This document shows, in pieces, positions 1-7,625 of a DNA stretch of 30,140 nt. The notes under the pieces are model-generated. The model ran no database searches and was not told the origin of the DNA. It was given only the letters and a program-made list of their open reading frames with translations. Origin of the DNA: a virus; IMG/VR virus record IMGVR_UViG_3300032020_000035, positions 1 through 30,140 of that record; one strand, written 5' to 3'. Position 1 is the first letter of the stretch, and each line of letters opens with the position of its first letter. The position numbers and the translations under genes are program-made.

Positions 1-127
1 AACATCTACCATGTTTAGCTACCTCCCTTCCACTTCTTAGCAACAGGGTCCCATTCGCCAACTGAAAGCATTGGTTCTTTCCTTTTTTCTGCCGCATCAA
101 GTTGTGCCGAGACGCTTAAGAAGTCCT
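1..127. repeat. Terminal direct repeat (assembly overlap), left copy
   Basis: Bases 1-127 are identical to 30014-30140. The repeat covers the start of the decoration-protein gene (its ATG at 12 on the minus strand) and the 3' end of the scaffold-candidate gene, so both copies lie inside the same continuous gene context. A 127-base exact overlap is what a de Bruijn assembler using k=127 leaves on a circular or circularly permuted molecule. A true viral terminal repeat is possible but less likely. Confidence 0.95.
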
Positions 128-509
128 TTGGTTTAGCGGCATCAATTGCTCTTTTCATTGTGTCGAGAGATTCAGGTGATTCTTTCATTAGTTCAGCATA
201 TTTCAGATTGCCATGACTGTCTCGTTCAAGTTCAACTGCGACGCGATGTTTGTTTCCTACTGCTTCTGCTTCGTCTTTTTCTTGGTAGTGCTTTATGATC
301 CTTGTGGCTTGAGCGAGATAAGCTACATTTTCGTCATCCTTTGCTTTGAGTAGTTCATACTTGCGAATTAAAGTAGCATAATCACCTGCTTGATGTGCTT
401 CGTTCCATGCTGTTTCGCATTCTTCTTTGGTTTTGCCGCCTGTTACGCATTCGGTGATGTATTCTTCTTTGGTTTGTTGGTCAGTTGTCTTTGGTTCTGT
501 TTTTGACAT
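15..509 (-). CDS. Probable capsid scaffolding protein
   Basis: This 164-residue, highly charged, mostly helical protein has no recognisable catalytic motif. It lies between the prohead protease gene and the decoration and capsid genes, the usual place of a scaffolding protein in HK97-type viruses. It carries a small Cys pair near residues 20-32 (CVTGGKTKEEC) and ends with VGEWDPVAKKWKGGS. The frame is open up to 596, but I chose the ATG at 509 because a strong Shine-Dalgarno sequence (AGGAG) lies 8 bases before it, and the upstream stretch falls in a structured leader. Only 2 bases separate its stop from the decoration gene on the joined circle. The scaffold role is inferred from position and composition. 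Confidence 0.6.
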   Translation of the reverse strand: MSKTEPKTTDQQTKEEYITECVTGGKTKEECETAWNEAHQAGDYATLIRKYELLKAKDDENVAYLAQATRIIKHYQEKDEAEAVGNKHRVAVELERDSHGNLKYAELMKESPESLDTMKRAIDAAKPKDFLSVSAQLDAAEKRKEPMLSVGEWDPVAKKWKGGS

Positions 510-550
510 TTTTCTTTCTCCTTTTGGTTTTTGTTGTGGTTTATTCATAG

Positions 551-601
551 TCAGCCATGCCACAGGCTGAAGGTTTAGTTTAGTCTCGTTCCACAACGAG
601 A
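551..601 (-). promoter_or_regulatory. Two successive hairpins in the leader of the scaffold-capsid genes
   Basis: The 184-base gap between the protease stop and the scaffold ATG holds two perfect inverted repeats. TCTCGTT / AACGAGA at 584-601 has a 4-base loop, and TCAGCC / GGCTGA at 551-570 has an 8-base loop. In the minus-strand transcript both lie upstream of the AGGAG ribosome-binding site at the head of the most highly needed structural genes. No T-run follows, so an mRNA stability, processing or attenuation element fits better than a terminator. A weak TATA-like stretch (TTTTATCA) lies further upstream near 660-670. Confidence 0.5.
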
Positions 602-693
602 ATCACAATGAGTGAATGCAACGATAGGATAGTTTTGAGTGGTTTAGCCTAGGGTACTTATGATAAAATGGGCTACTCTTTCTCGAAGAACCA

Positions 694-1743
694 TCATTGT
701 TGAATCCACGATTTTTCCTTTTCAGCAAGTTGCTTAGCCGCAACTTCTATTACCTTGCGAGCTTCTAACAAGATTTCTTCTTGGCTTTGCTTTTGCTCTT
801 TGACTTCTTCATGTTTGATTTCCTCACCTCGAATGATGGTTACCACGTCTTTGCCATACGCTTTAACAAGCCGTTTAGCAGATTCTAGCAAACCTACCTT
901 CTCAATTTCTCGACAGACCCCACACTTACCCATCGCAATTAATTCATCAGCGCCCTTATCCTTGTGGCTGCTAAACCAGTTCTTAGCTTTCTCCATCGTC
1001 CACTCTTTCGCCTTGCTGAACAAGTAACTTTGAATGTCCCATTTGTCGCCGTATTTGCAGTAAATCGCCTTGATGCCTTCACTTTCGCTGATGTCTATGG
1101 TGCGGCAGTTATCAGAGGGTTCTTTGTGTCCACTGCGAATATAATCTTCCGTGTCCTCCCAAGGATCACCAGCAACCTTCCGCACAACAGAATCCACAGC
1201 TATGCCGCAGAGTGGGCCGGGGCAACGGCCTTCCTCGATTGGTGCGGCTACGTGGTCTATGAAGATGTTGCGCTGAACAAAATCGTAGTTTATTCCTTGA
1301 AACTCGCCTTTCGTAGCGTCGGTTTCGTAGGTGAAGCCTATGCTCACGTTTCGTAAGTCTCCCGACTTGATTTTCTCAATGATGTCTGTGGGCACTTTGT
1401 TTTTGAACCAGCGAATGTCAGCGCGTATGCCTTTTCTGCAGGGGCGTTTGGTTTTTGGGTCCATGAGGTCTTTAACATATTTTGGGTTTTCAACTATGCC
1501 GTAGATGTCGCTTGCTTGTTGAAGTAATGCTGTGTCGGGATGGGATAGGATTTTTACCCATCTGTGGTCTGCTGTCCACGCTGCTTTTTCAAGTTCGTCT
1601 GCGGGTTTGTAGGCCCATCCTTCGGGGTATTGGTGTACGATTTCGCTGGCTATGACTGCTGGCATGACGAGGTAGTTGTCGTCATCTAATAGGATTTTGT
1701 TGTCTAGGGTTGCTCTGTCAAAACAGATTTTGCGTTCATTCAT
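694..1743 (-). CDS. Prohead maturation protease, DUF2213-like, with extra C-terminal domain
   Basis: This 349-residue protein matches the DUF2213/XkdF-type prohead protease pattern. The N-terminal half has His68 (SHPDT), Ser134 in NVSIGFTYE and His164 in FIDHVAAP, consistent with a herpes-assemblin-type Ser-His-His site. It would cut scaffold and capsid protein during head maturation. Residues ~190-265 form a second module (RSGHKEP, CRTIDISESEGIKAIYC, QSYLF, EWTMEKAKNWF) often found fused to phage proteases and other head proteins, whose role is unknown. The C-terminus is a charged coiled coil, possibly a built-in scaffold segment. The start is supported by GGAG before the ATG, one base after the upstream gene's stop. 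The family call is from memory of motifs. Confidence 0.75.
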   Translation of the reverse strand: MNERKICFDRATLDNKILLDDDNYLVMPAVIASEIVHQYPEGWAYKPADELEKAAWTADHRWVKILSHPDTALLQQASDIYGIVENPKYVKDLMDPKTKRPCRKGIRADIRWFKNKVPTDIIEKIKSGDLRNVSIGFTYETDATKGEFQGINYDFVQRNIFIDHVAAPIEEGRCPGPLCGIAVDSVVRKVAGDPWEDTEDYIRSGHKEPSDNCRTIDISESEGIKAIYCKYGDKWDIQSYLFSKAKEWTMEKAKNWFSSHKDKGADELIAMGKCGVCREIEKVGLLESAKRLVKAYGKDVVTIIRGEEIKHEEVKEQKQSQEEILLEARKVIEVAAKQLAEKEKSWIQQ

Positions 1744-1744
1744 T

Positions 1745-3283
1745 TTATGCTTTCTCCACTTTCCAATTGTAGGTTTTCAAGTTAGTGGCTGTAACATAAA
1801 TGTTAGTGGCATCTGGTGCAGCCGATTGATAAGCCAATGCTCCTCCAGTGCTTCTTTCAGAAAGGAACACTTCATCATAAGTTGGAGTAAAAGCGCATCC
1901 ATGTGGGATTGTTTGTTGTGCGCCTGTGCCAGTGCTGGTTCCACTGTTCTCAGTAACAAAACCAGTGTTGAATTTAGTGATTGTTCCTGTACCAGCATCG
2001 CTTATTGCTACTGCAACATTTAATAAATTGTTGTGTTCTATTCGATTTCTATCTGCTCCAGCAGTAAGACGAACACCTATAGCTCCTCCAGTGGCACTTC
2101 TTATTCTGTTGCCAATAACAATGTTGTCGTCTACCGCATCTAAATTGATGCCATAAAGGTCTGATTCGCTTACGGCATTCCCATCTATCACGTTATCAAT
2201 GCTTGTGCCATCCAGCTTTATTCCTTGTAACCGATTGTCCCATAAGCTGTTACCAACAACTGTCGCACGGTTACAATCTTTAAGCCAAATTCCAGCGTAA
2301 TCATTAAGTTTGAGAAAACACCCCGAAACAACATAGTCTATTCCTGTGAGGTATATGCCATAGTTTTTCATGTTCAAAACCTCTGTTCCAACAATTTCTG
2401 CTCCACTTGTTTCCACTCGGATTCCTTGTAATGTTGTTTGGTCACCCCACGTTGTTACTCCAACAACTCTCGCACTTCCATATTTTAGCCATATACTATA
2501 GTTAACAGTTGGACCAAGAAGTGCATTTATTATTTGAGTGCTCGCCGTATAGGTATCACTAACAATATTACTATTTCCCGACAATGCAATATAGACGTTT
2601 TCAATGCGCATTACACTAACTGTTTTTGCAACTGTTCCTCGATAGTGTATCCCATACGTTTTAGCATTAAGGATTGCAACATCCTTTATGGAACTTCGTG
2701 ACGCCCACAAGTCAATGCCATCACCAGAAGCCTGACTGTCTTTATTGCCATCAATTATTCCGCCAATGATGTATATGTACTCTCGTCTATCGCTCGGCTC
2801 CGACTCGATAACATTACAATCAGCATTATTAGCCAATGTTATTCTACCCTGAATCTCCAAAACTGTATAAGAGTAGATTTGGATAGCAGTTGTAGTCGTA
2901 AAATTACTTTTTAACACAACTTTCTCCAACCATGTTCTTCCACTCGTCAAAGCATTCAACGCCGCTCGTATCACCGCACTGGCGTCTATTCCACTTACTC
3001 CACCAGCATTTCCAGGACCACCATAAGCTATTTTGCCAGCTTGGTCAGAACCTGAACCATATTGAGCATAATAATATATAGTTCCACTAATGGTTCTTGT
3101 GAAAACTAAGAAACTGTATGGTTTTTCAAGTGCTAGATCTCCATACCATAATCCGCCTCCACCATACATGCGAGCCTTATCCAAAATTTGCTGAAGGTGC
3201 AAGCCGTCTACTGTGTCAGCGTCTAAGCCTTCGCCATGACCAGGATACACAAGGTTTCCTTTAGCCAAGTTTTTATTCACCAT
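1745..3283 (-). CDS. Right-handed beta-helix tail-spike/fibre protein
   Basis: This is a virion fibre or spike of about 512 residues. Residues ~15-30 carry the GHGEGLDADTVDGLH motif typical of tail-fibre N-termini. Residues 55-80 (YSFLVFTRTISGTIYYY) form a module shared with the secreted beta-helix protein at 22979-24733. From ~120 to ~430 there are short repeats with stacked N/D/G turns (GNSLWDNRLQGIKLDG, GNAVSESDLYGINLDA), the signature of a parallel beta-helix as in pectate lyase-like and NosD-like proteins. The last ~70 residues (TGTGAQQTIPHG, YVTATNLKTYNWKVEKA) look like the small C-terminal domain of phage fibres. A GTG at 3304 is an alternative start. Its place between the MuF-like gene and the protease gene is unusual for a fibre. 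It probably binds or cuts a surface glycan. Confidence 0.75.
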   Translation of the reverse strand: MVNKNLAKGNLVYPGHGEGLDADTVDGLHLQQILDKARMYGGGGLWYGDLALEKPYSFLVFTRTISGTIYYYAQYGSGSDQAGKIAYGGPGNAGGVSGIDASAVIRAALNALTSGRTWLEKVVLKSNFTTTTAIQIYSYTVLEIQGRITLANNADCNVIESEPSDRREYIYIIGGIIDGNKDSQASGDGIDLWASRSSIKDVAILNAKTYGIHYRGTVAKTVSVMRIENVYIALSGNSNIVSDTYTASTQIINALLGPTVNYSIWLKYGSARVVGVTTWGDQTTLQGIRVETSGAEIVGTEVLNMKNYGIYLTGIDYVVSGCFLKLNDYAGIWLKDCNRATVVGNSLWDNRLQGIKLDGTSIDNVIDGNAVSESDLYGINLDAVDDNIVIGNRIRSATGGAIGVRLTAGADRNRIEHNNLLNVAVAISDAGTGTITKFNTGFVTENSGTSTGTGAQQTIPHGCAFTPTYDEVFLSERSTGGALAYQSAAPDATNIYVTATNLKTYNWKVEKA

Positions 3284-3590
3284 ACTTGAGTAGTAACGGT
3301 TCACCTGTTTTTCTCGGGTCCATAATGTTCACGGTGCGAACCAAATAACATCTGCAACGTGGATGCACATTAGCGTAGATTAAGTCTTCATCGATGATTT
3401 CAAGATAGGGAAAGGCTACTCTGAGGTCGTTGCCCGCGTATAAACCTGCATGTGGCAAGCATCTTTCGCAGGTGCGGTCGTCAAACACCATGTGCATTTC
3501 CCACTGGTCAAACCTGCTGAAGAATGTGACCAGTTCGTATTCACTGGGTTTCCGCGTTACCGCGTCCACTATTCTTGCTGCTTTCACCAC
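3273..3590 (-). CDS. MuF-like minor head protein (C-terminal domain only)
   Basis: The sequence FDDRTCERCLPHAGL followed by HPRCRCYLVR is the Cys/His signature of the C-terminal domain of Mu gpF / SPP1 gp7 minor head proteins, which sit near the portal inside the procapsid. Typical members exceed 250 residues, so this one of about 105 residues is a minimal version. The frame is open to an ATG at 3683, which would overlap the portal gene by 143 bases. I prefer the GTG at 3590 (or 3587), still inside the portal's 3' end, although no clear ribosome-binding site marks it. It is followed directly by the beta-helix spike gene. Confidence 0.7.
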   Translation of the reverse strand: MVKAARIVDAVTRKPSEYELVTFFSRFDQWEMHMVFDDRTCERCLPHAGLYAGNDLRVAFPYLEIIDEDLIYANVHPRCRCYLVRTVNIMDPRKTGEPLLLKYGE

Positions 3591-4995
3591 GTTTATTAAC
3601 TGTTGTGACAAGGTAGCTGTCTCCTTCTCCAGCGAAACCGAATGGTTGAGGCTGTTTGGCTTGAAGAGATGCGCCTTCACCATTAGGTAATGGTTTAAGC
3701 TCGTTTAATGCACGCACTTCATCAACAGTCATGTACTGTAGGCGTGTTTGATTAGCTTGTTCCTTCAATAATTCTGCGTTTGCTTCGTCCAATTCGGTGA
3801 GTTCAAAAGCACTTACCCACTCGACTTTGTATTTAAGTGCTTCATGTATTGGTTGTGCATCGTGGCGTATCCAACGCTTCACTTTCTCGCTAAGATCCAC
3901 ATCAGTTGTTTTGGCTAATCCTTCAATTTGCCCAGCCTCAACCAAACAGTCAATAACCCAGCGCACACAATCTTCAAGACTGGCTTGAATACGGCTGATC
4001 ACCTTGTAGTATTGTTGCTGGTTCACTTCGCTGCCCGTTAATGCGCCTGCTTGAGCGCCCCTTAGGATAGGCTCGGGCACGCCACTACCAGCACTGATTT
4101 GTTCAAGGTTCGTGTGAAAGAAAGGCACTGGATCAAGAGCACGTCCCTGTGCGCCTCTGAAGTCAAAGTCCATGTCGCCCGTGATGCCAATGTATGTGCG
4201 AGCCATCAAATTGGTGAAGGCGCTACTGTCAACCCATTCTTCCAGTTGCTCCTTGGTTGTGCCGGGTGGGAATTTGATGACTGGGAAGCCTCCGCCATTG
4301 CGGTACATCCATTGACTTGCTCCCCATCTTATGTTGCGTCCACATGTGAGGTCGTCCCATATTGGGTCGAGTACGCTTAAGCCTGTGCTTCTTGTTTGCA
4401 ACTTGAAGCAACGACTGTGATGTATGTAGAGGTATTTGCCGTCTCCACGGTCAACCTTGTAGGTTAAGGCTTCGCCGAATCTTCGGCTATTTTCATCCTC
4501 ATCTTTTATCCATACTTGAACTTTCGTCTTAGGGTAGGCGGCGAGTTGAAGCAGTTGGCTGCCTTGATTTAGTGAACTCTCTAAATTGTTAACGTCATTT
4601 ACATCGTTGAAGCTACCGACAAGAAGGCTCCAACCATAAGTGCGCTCATACTCCAATGCCTTCGTGAAGATTGCTTTAGCCTTCAACTTTGTTAATGTGT
4701 TCTGCACGGCCTCGTCTATTTTTGGGTCTCCGCCCTCCGTAGATAGGTCGTCAACTTTGAACCATTTGTCAAACACATCGTTTGCTATGCCATAGGTTAA
4801 GAAGTGGGCTACTGGCTCGCGCTCTGCAGCGAATTCGCGGTCAACGTTGGTGATTGTGTCTCCGAAGCCCGCGCCCAATTCAGTGCTGACTTGTGGAATG
4901 CGTATGGATGAGCCTTCGCTGGTGTCGGCGGCGGGATGAATGAATAAGCCACCGTCTTTTGTAACTCGGATGCCCTTAGGTAACTGTTTAACCAT
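3541..4995 (-). CDS. Portal protein, DUF1073-like
   Basis: This 484-residue protein is the dodecameric DNA gate at the capsid vertex. It shows the DUF1073/SPP1 gp6-like pattern: an N-terminal segment ending NDVFDKWFKVDD, a central ALEYERTYGWSLLVGSF segment, the HHSRCFKL clip-region motif, and SAGSGVPEPILRGAQAG...LTGSEVNQQQYY before the long helical stem. Its length fits the family. The ATG overlaps the end of the small methyltransferase gene by 8 bases, and its 3' end overlaps the MuF-like gene. The order terminase, portal, MuF is classical apart from the inserted methyltransferase. Confidence 0.88.
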   Translation of the reverse strand: MVKQLPKGIRVTKDGGLFIHPAADTSEGSSIRIPQVSTELGAGFGDTITNVDREFAAEREPVAHFLTYGIANDVFDKWFKVDDLSTEGGDPKIDEAVQNTLTKLKAKAIFTKALEYERTYGWSLLVGSFNDVNDVNNLESSLNQGSQLLQLAAYPKTKVQVWIKDEDENSRRFGEALTYKVDRGDGKYLYIHHSRCFKLQTRSTGLSVLDPIWDDLTCGRNIRWGASQWMYRNGGGFPVIKFPPGTTKEQLEEWVDSSAFTNLMARTYIGITGDMDFDFRGAQGRALDPVPFFHTNLEQISAGSGVPEPILRGAQAGALTGSEVNQQQYYKVISRIQASLEDCVRWVIDCLVEAGQIEGLAKTTDVDLSEKVKRWIRHDAQPIHEALKYKVEWVSAFELTELDEANAELLKEQANQTRLQYMTVDEVRALNELKPLPNGEGASLQAKQPQPFGFAGEGDSYLVTTVNKRGESSKNSGRGNAETQ

Positions 4996-5419
4996 GCCTT
5001 AACTTCCTTATTCTTATCCGCAGATTACTTTCACCCGTGTATTCAGCATTCTCGATTTTGAGCCCCGCACCAGCGAGTAAACGAGCAAATGTGTTCATGT
5101 TCCAGAAGTGTTTATGAAGGTGAAGTTGCATAGAGGGCGGTTTAATGTTTGAGTTGGGGGCTTCAAATGTGGCGTTGCCGTTGCTTCGTAGTACACGCTT
5201 CATTTCGCAAAGTGCCAAGGGTGGATTATCTAGGTGTTCGAGTGTGTGAGAACAGTAAATGGAACCGAAGACTTCATTTTGGAATGGGAGATGGTGGGCG
5301 TCAGCTCTTATTGTTGGTTTTTTAATTACCATTTCAGCATGTGGGCTATAGCCTGTGTGTATGTCTAGGTTTACGTCGCCATGTGGGTTAGCGCCAGAGC
5401 CAACATCGAGTGTGCTCAT
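4988..5419 (-). CDS. Small class I SAM-dependent methyltransferase
   Basis: This 143-residue protein has the SAM-binding motif LDVGSGANP at its very N-terminus (residues 4-12), an acidic strand-2 end (NLDIH), an RADAHHLPF motif and CSHTLEHLDNPPLAL, as in Methyltransf_11 enzymes. It lacks a target-recognition domain and has no DPPY/NPPF or PC motif, so the substrate is probably not DNA. A sugar, lipid or protein is more likely. It is wedged between terminase and portal with a 1-base gap upstream and an 8-base overlap downstream, so it is made together with head proteins. It could modify a virion component or the glycans made by the two glycosyltransferases; that link is speculative. Confidence 0.75.
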   Translation of the reverse strand: MSTLDVGSGANPHGDVNLDIHTGYSPHAEMVIKKPTIRADAHHLPFQNEVFGSIYCSHTLEHLDNPPLALCEMKRVLRSNGNATFEAPNSNIKPPSMQLHLHKHFWNMNTFARLLAGAGLKIENAEYTGESNLRIRIRKLRHG

Positions 5420-5420
5420 T

Positions 5421-6743
5421 TTATCTTAACACCCAAGCTGGTTTCGCCACAGTCCGCAACTGTTGAAATGCTCCACTCACCGCGTCCACTTGGTCATCGT
5501 GCATTCCTTGTGGAAACGCTTCAAACTCATCCAATAATACACCAATCCAACTCATTTCTGCTTGGGTATATAGCTTGCTTCTAACAAGTTTTATGTTGCC
5601 TGCTTCAGCCGCGCTACTCACTGGCGTCGCTCGTTCCTGTTTGGATCCTGTGGTTTTAACTCCCCAGAAACTGTAGCCGTTGAGCACCTGTCTTGCGTAA
5701 TAGTCCACTTGACTGACTCCGCTACTGCCAGGTTCTTGTTCCATGTAGATTCTTGTGGATACTCCGTCGAGTTCGGCGGTTTGTTTGATGAGGGCTTCAA
5801 CTTGTGGCGGTGCTCCTCGCATACGACGGATATCGAGTAGGTGATAGATGCCTTGTTTTTCTCCAAGTAAAGCGCCAACGGTGTAGTCTGGGTCTTTTCC
5901 CTCTTTCGGTTTGGTTGCGGCTAAATCCCAAAAACGAACCTTGCGCAAGTCTGCGGGTGCTTCATCGACGATAGTGAACCATTCTCGAAGGAAGATTGAG
6001 CCTCCATGCCTCGCTGTCCAGTCGCCATCTAAGTATTGTCGTCTTGTGATTGGGTCGAGCTCTCTTAAACTTTCGATGTATTTTGCTTGGTCAAGATTAG
6101 GGTTGTCTGCTAATTTGGCTGGAACAAACACTCGTCCATAGGTTGCTCCTTCATCTATGAATCGGCGTTTTACCCAGTCGTGGCCAATGTTGCCTGGATT
6201 ACTTGCACTACGCATTCGTAGGGGAATCTGACTGTTTTCCAATCTACGCAAACGACTGAATAAGTACCTGTATTGCGATTCTGTGAATTGCGTGAGTTCG
6301 TCGAATCCGATGTATTGGAATGCTGCTGATTGGTATCGGTATTTGTCGTTTTCATGTTCCATGTTTCCAAACGCTAAACTGGCGCCGCTTGGGAAGCGCC
6401 AGATGTGGTTGATTCCATCCCATCGGGCCTGTGTTGGTTTCAGCCACTCGATTGACCGTGCGATTAACGCTTCGGGAAGTGTAAGGTCACTGTAGGTGCG
6501 TCTAAATAAGATGGCGTTGTAGTTGGGTATGTTGGTGAACATGAGGGCTGCCATGAGTAGGGCATCTGATTTGCCTCCGCCTGCGGCTCCTCCGTATAGG
6601 GCTTCTGTGCATGTTAGGCAGAGGAACTCCGCTTGTTTTTGTGTTAAGCCTTTGCCGTCAAGTTGTGGTTGTCTGTGGTTCTGTGGTATCCATTTGTTTT
6701 CGAGTACGTAGTGCTTCAAGGTCTCGGTTAATTGCTGCTTCAA
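5421..6743 (-). CDS. terL: Terminase large subunit
   Basis: This 440-residue packaging motor pairs an ATPase with a nuclease. Walker A is GAAGGGKS (residues 52-59) and Walker B is YIGFDE (144-149). A coupling motif (SASNPGN) follows near 179. The RNase H-like nuclease domain has FWDLAAT with Asp273, MEQEPGSSG with Glu335 and HDDQVDAVS with the final Asp pair (417, 420). It cuts concatemers and pumps DNA through the portal. The ATG at 6743 lies 86 bases inside the small-subunit gene and no later start keeps the N-terminus, so the overlap appears real and implies translational coupling. Confidence 0.95.
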   Translation of the reverse strand: MKQQLTETLKHYVLENKWIPQNHRQPQLDGKGLTQKQAEFLCLTCTEALYGGAAGGGKSDALLMAALMFTNIPNYNAILFRRTYSDLTLPEALIARSIEWLKPTQARWDGINHIWRFPSGASLAFGNMEHENDKYRYQSAAFQYIGFDELTQFTESQYRYLFSRLRRLENSQIPLRMRSASNPGNIGHDWVKRRFIDEGATYGRVFVPAKLADNPNLDQAKYIESLRELDPITRRQYLDGDWTARHGGSIFLREWFTIVDEAPADLRKVRFWDLAATKPKEGKDPDYTVGALLGEKQGIYHLLDIRRMRGAPPQVEALIKQTAELDGVSTRIYMEQEPGSSGVSQVDYYARQVLNGYSFWGVKTTGSKQERATPVSSAAEAGNIKLVRSKLYTQAEMSWIGVLLDEFEAFPQGMHDDQVDAVSGAFQQLRTVAKPAWVLR

Positions 6744-7086
6744 CTGCTGTAGTGTAGTCTGCGATGATTGTGATATCTCTATTTTCAGTTACCTCCTTCG
6801 TGATGGTTAAGGCTTCTATTCGGCGTGTAAGCATGTTACTTACAAGTTTGGTTAGGTTGCGGTAGGCTTCCGTTGGGTTTTCATGTATGATTATGTAGTG
6901 TATGCGCATCCATTCTTCTTTTAGCCATTCTTCGAATTCGCCGCTGTTGCGGAATTTGGCGAGGTCTCGGTCTATGGTTTTGTCTTGTACTCCGCAGTGT
7001 TCAGCGATTTGTGTTATGGTTTGGCCTGAGAGTAGGTCTTGTTTTATTTTTGGTAGGCGTTGAAGTGTTTGTGTGGAGAGGGACAT
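6658..7086 (-). CDS. terS: Terminase small subunit
   Basis: This 142-residue protein has an N-terminal helix-turn-helix (residues ~20-47, GQTITQIAEHCGVQDKTIDRDL), a central helical hairpin and a Thr-rich tail, the layout of small terminase subunits that recognise packaging sites. It lies directly upstream of terL and overlaps it by 86 bases. Its own start follows the last micro-gene by only 6 bases, tying the micro-gene array to the packaging operon. The call rests on position and the HTH. Confidence 0.75.
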   Translation of the reverse strand: MSLSTQTLQRLPKIKQDLLSGQTITQIAEHCGVQDKTIDRDLAKFRNSGEFEEWLKEEWMRIHYIIIHENPTEAYRNLTKLVSNMLTRRIEALTITKEVTENRDITIIADYTTAVEAAINRDLEALRTRKQMDTTEPQTTTT

Positions 7087-7092
7087 TCTGGG

Positions 7093-7224
7093 TCACGTTT
7101 TTATTTTTAGTAGTTCGTCTGCGGCTTGGAGTTCACGGAGGATTTTGCACATTGAGTTAGCGTAGCAGTTTTCGCATGAGGGTACGTCTTTTTGTTCTGC
7201 GAGGTAGCAGGGAGGCGTAGTCAT
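7093..7224 (-). CDS. Cys4 microprotein with C-x10-C-x2-C-x5-C pattern
   Basis: This 43-residue protein has Cys at 6, 17, 20 and 26 (PPCYLAEQ, PSCENCYANSMC) followed by an amphipathic helix (KILRELQAADELL). The spacing of the last three Cys (C-x2-C-x5-C, with one more Cys upstream) resembles the Fe-S ligand set of Cas4/AddB-type proteins, but no nuclease is present, so this could be a free Fe-S or Zn mini-domain. An in-frame ATG at 7236 would add four residues including another Cys. It lies 13 bases after the preceding micro-gene and 6 bases before terS. It was identified by manual translation of a stretch with no longer gene. Confidence 0.6.
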   Translation of the reverse strand: MTTPPCYLAEQKDVPSCENCYANSMCKILRELQAADELLKIKT

Positions 7225-7237
7225 GAGAGAGCACATC

Positions 7238-7360
7238 CTAAGCCTTACGATTGCGCTTTCTATCAAGGTCTTCGGTTACGCTTGCGGTGAAGCAGTATCC
7301 CCAGAAAAACCATGCAAATGTCCAGATGGCTATGAATCCAAGTTCAGAGAACAATATCAT
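7238..7360 (-). CDS. 40-residue single-span membrane microprotein
   Basis: An aromatic-rich hydrophobic segment (residues 2-25, with FIAIWTFAWFFWGY) is followed by a basic tail ending DRKRNRKA, so it should sit in the membrane with the tail inside (positive-inside rule). Its ATG overlaps the stop of the upstream Zn-ribbon microprotein as ATGA, which strongly supports translation of both. The function is unknown. Hydrophobic peptides of this size can act as holins, antiholins or membrane adaptors, but nothing here decides between them. Confidence 0.6.
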   Translation of the reverse strand: MILFSELGFIAIWTFAWFFWGYCFTASVTEDLDRKRNRKA

Positions 7361-7458
7361 TTGTCATTCACTTTCCTGCATCGTGGGCATCCTAAGTCAC
7401 CTTGCCTTGCTGAGTATGAATAGTAGTTGTTGTGGATGGGGCAGTAGTAATTTGTCAT
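7357..7458 (-). CDS. 33-residue Zn-ribbon-like microprotein (CPIH...CPRC)
   Basis: The sequence carries YYCPIHNNYY and GCPRCRKVNDK, giving a C-x2-H and a C-x2-C knuckle 14 residues apart, enough to bind one Zn ion. Both ends overlap neighbouring micro-genes by an ATGA junction. Such a short autonomous Zn ribbon could bind RNA or DNA or act as a small adaptor. The paired knuckles and coupled start make chance unlikely, but expression is unproven. Confidence 0.6.
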   Translation of the reverse strand: MTNYYCPIHNNYYSYSARQGDLGCPRCRKVNDK

Positions 7459-7619
7459 ATGTTACTACCACTCGAAAGGGTGTACCAATATGATTGACAA
7501 GCCTTATCATGTAAGAGTTCGTTGCACCATGGGCATTCAAGAAACAGGTTGTTAACCCATCTGCCACAATTTGGACACTTGATGAGTAATACCTGACATC
7601 CAGTTGCAGAAGTGCTCAT
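7455..7619 (-). CDS. 54-residue Zn-ribbon protein
   Basis: The motif IKCPNCGRWVNNLFLECPWCNE contains two CPxC knuckles (Cys15/18 and Cys29/32), a classic double-knuckle Zn ribbon, preceded by a short N-terminal strand and followed by a 20-residue tail. It starts 6 bases after the stop of the 36-residue membrane peptide and overlaps the next micro-gene by ATGA. The likely role is nucleic-acid or protein binding; no partner can be named. Confidence 0.7.
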   Translation of the reverse strand: MSTSATGCQVLLIKCPNCGRWVNNLFLECPWCNELLHDKACQSYWYTLSSGSNI

Positions 7620-7625
7620 CTGTAT

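Noticed and set aside
510-596. N-terminal extension of the scaffold candidate from an ATG at 596
   Set aside because: It would translate through both hairpins, and a strong ribosome-binding site marks the ATG at 509.
964-1356. 130-codon plus-strand frame
   Set aside because: It is antisense to the DUF2213 protease, whose motifs and neighbours are convincing.
3591-3683. N-terminal extension of the MuF-like protein
   Set aside because: It would overlap the portal gene by 143 bases and shows no family similarity, so a GTG near 3590 is favoured.
7223-7493. Plus-strand frames of 66 and 80 codons
   Set aside because: They lie antisense to the coupled micro-genes. The minus-strand reading gives Zn knuckles and ATGA junctions, while these give no pattern and no plus-strand neighbours.
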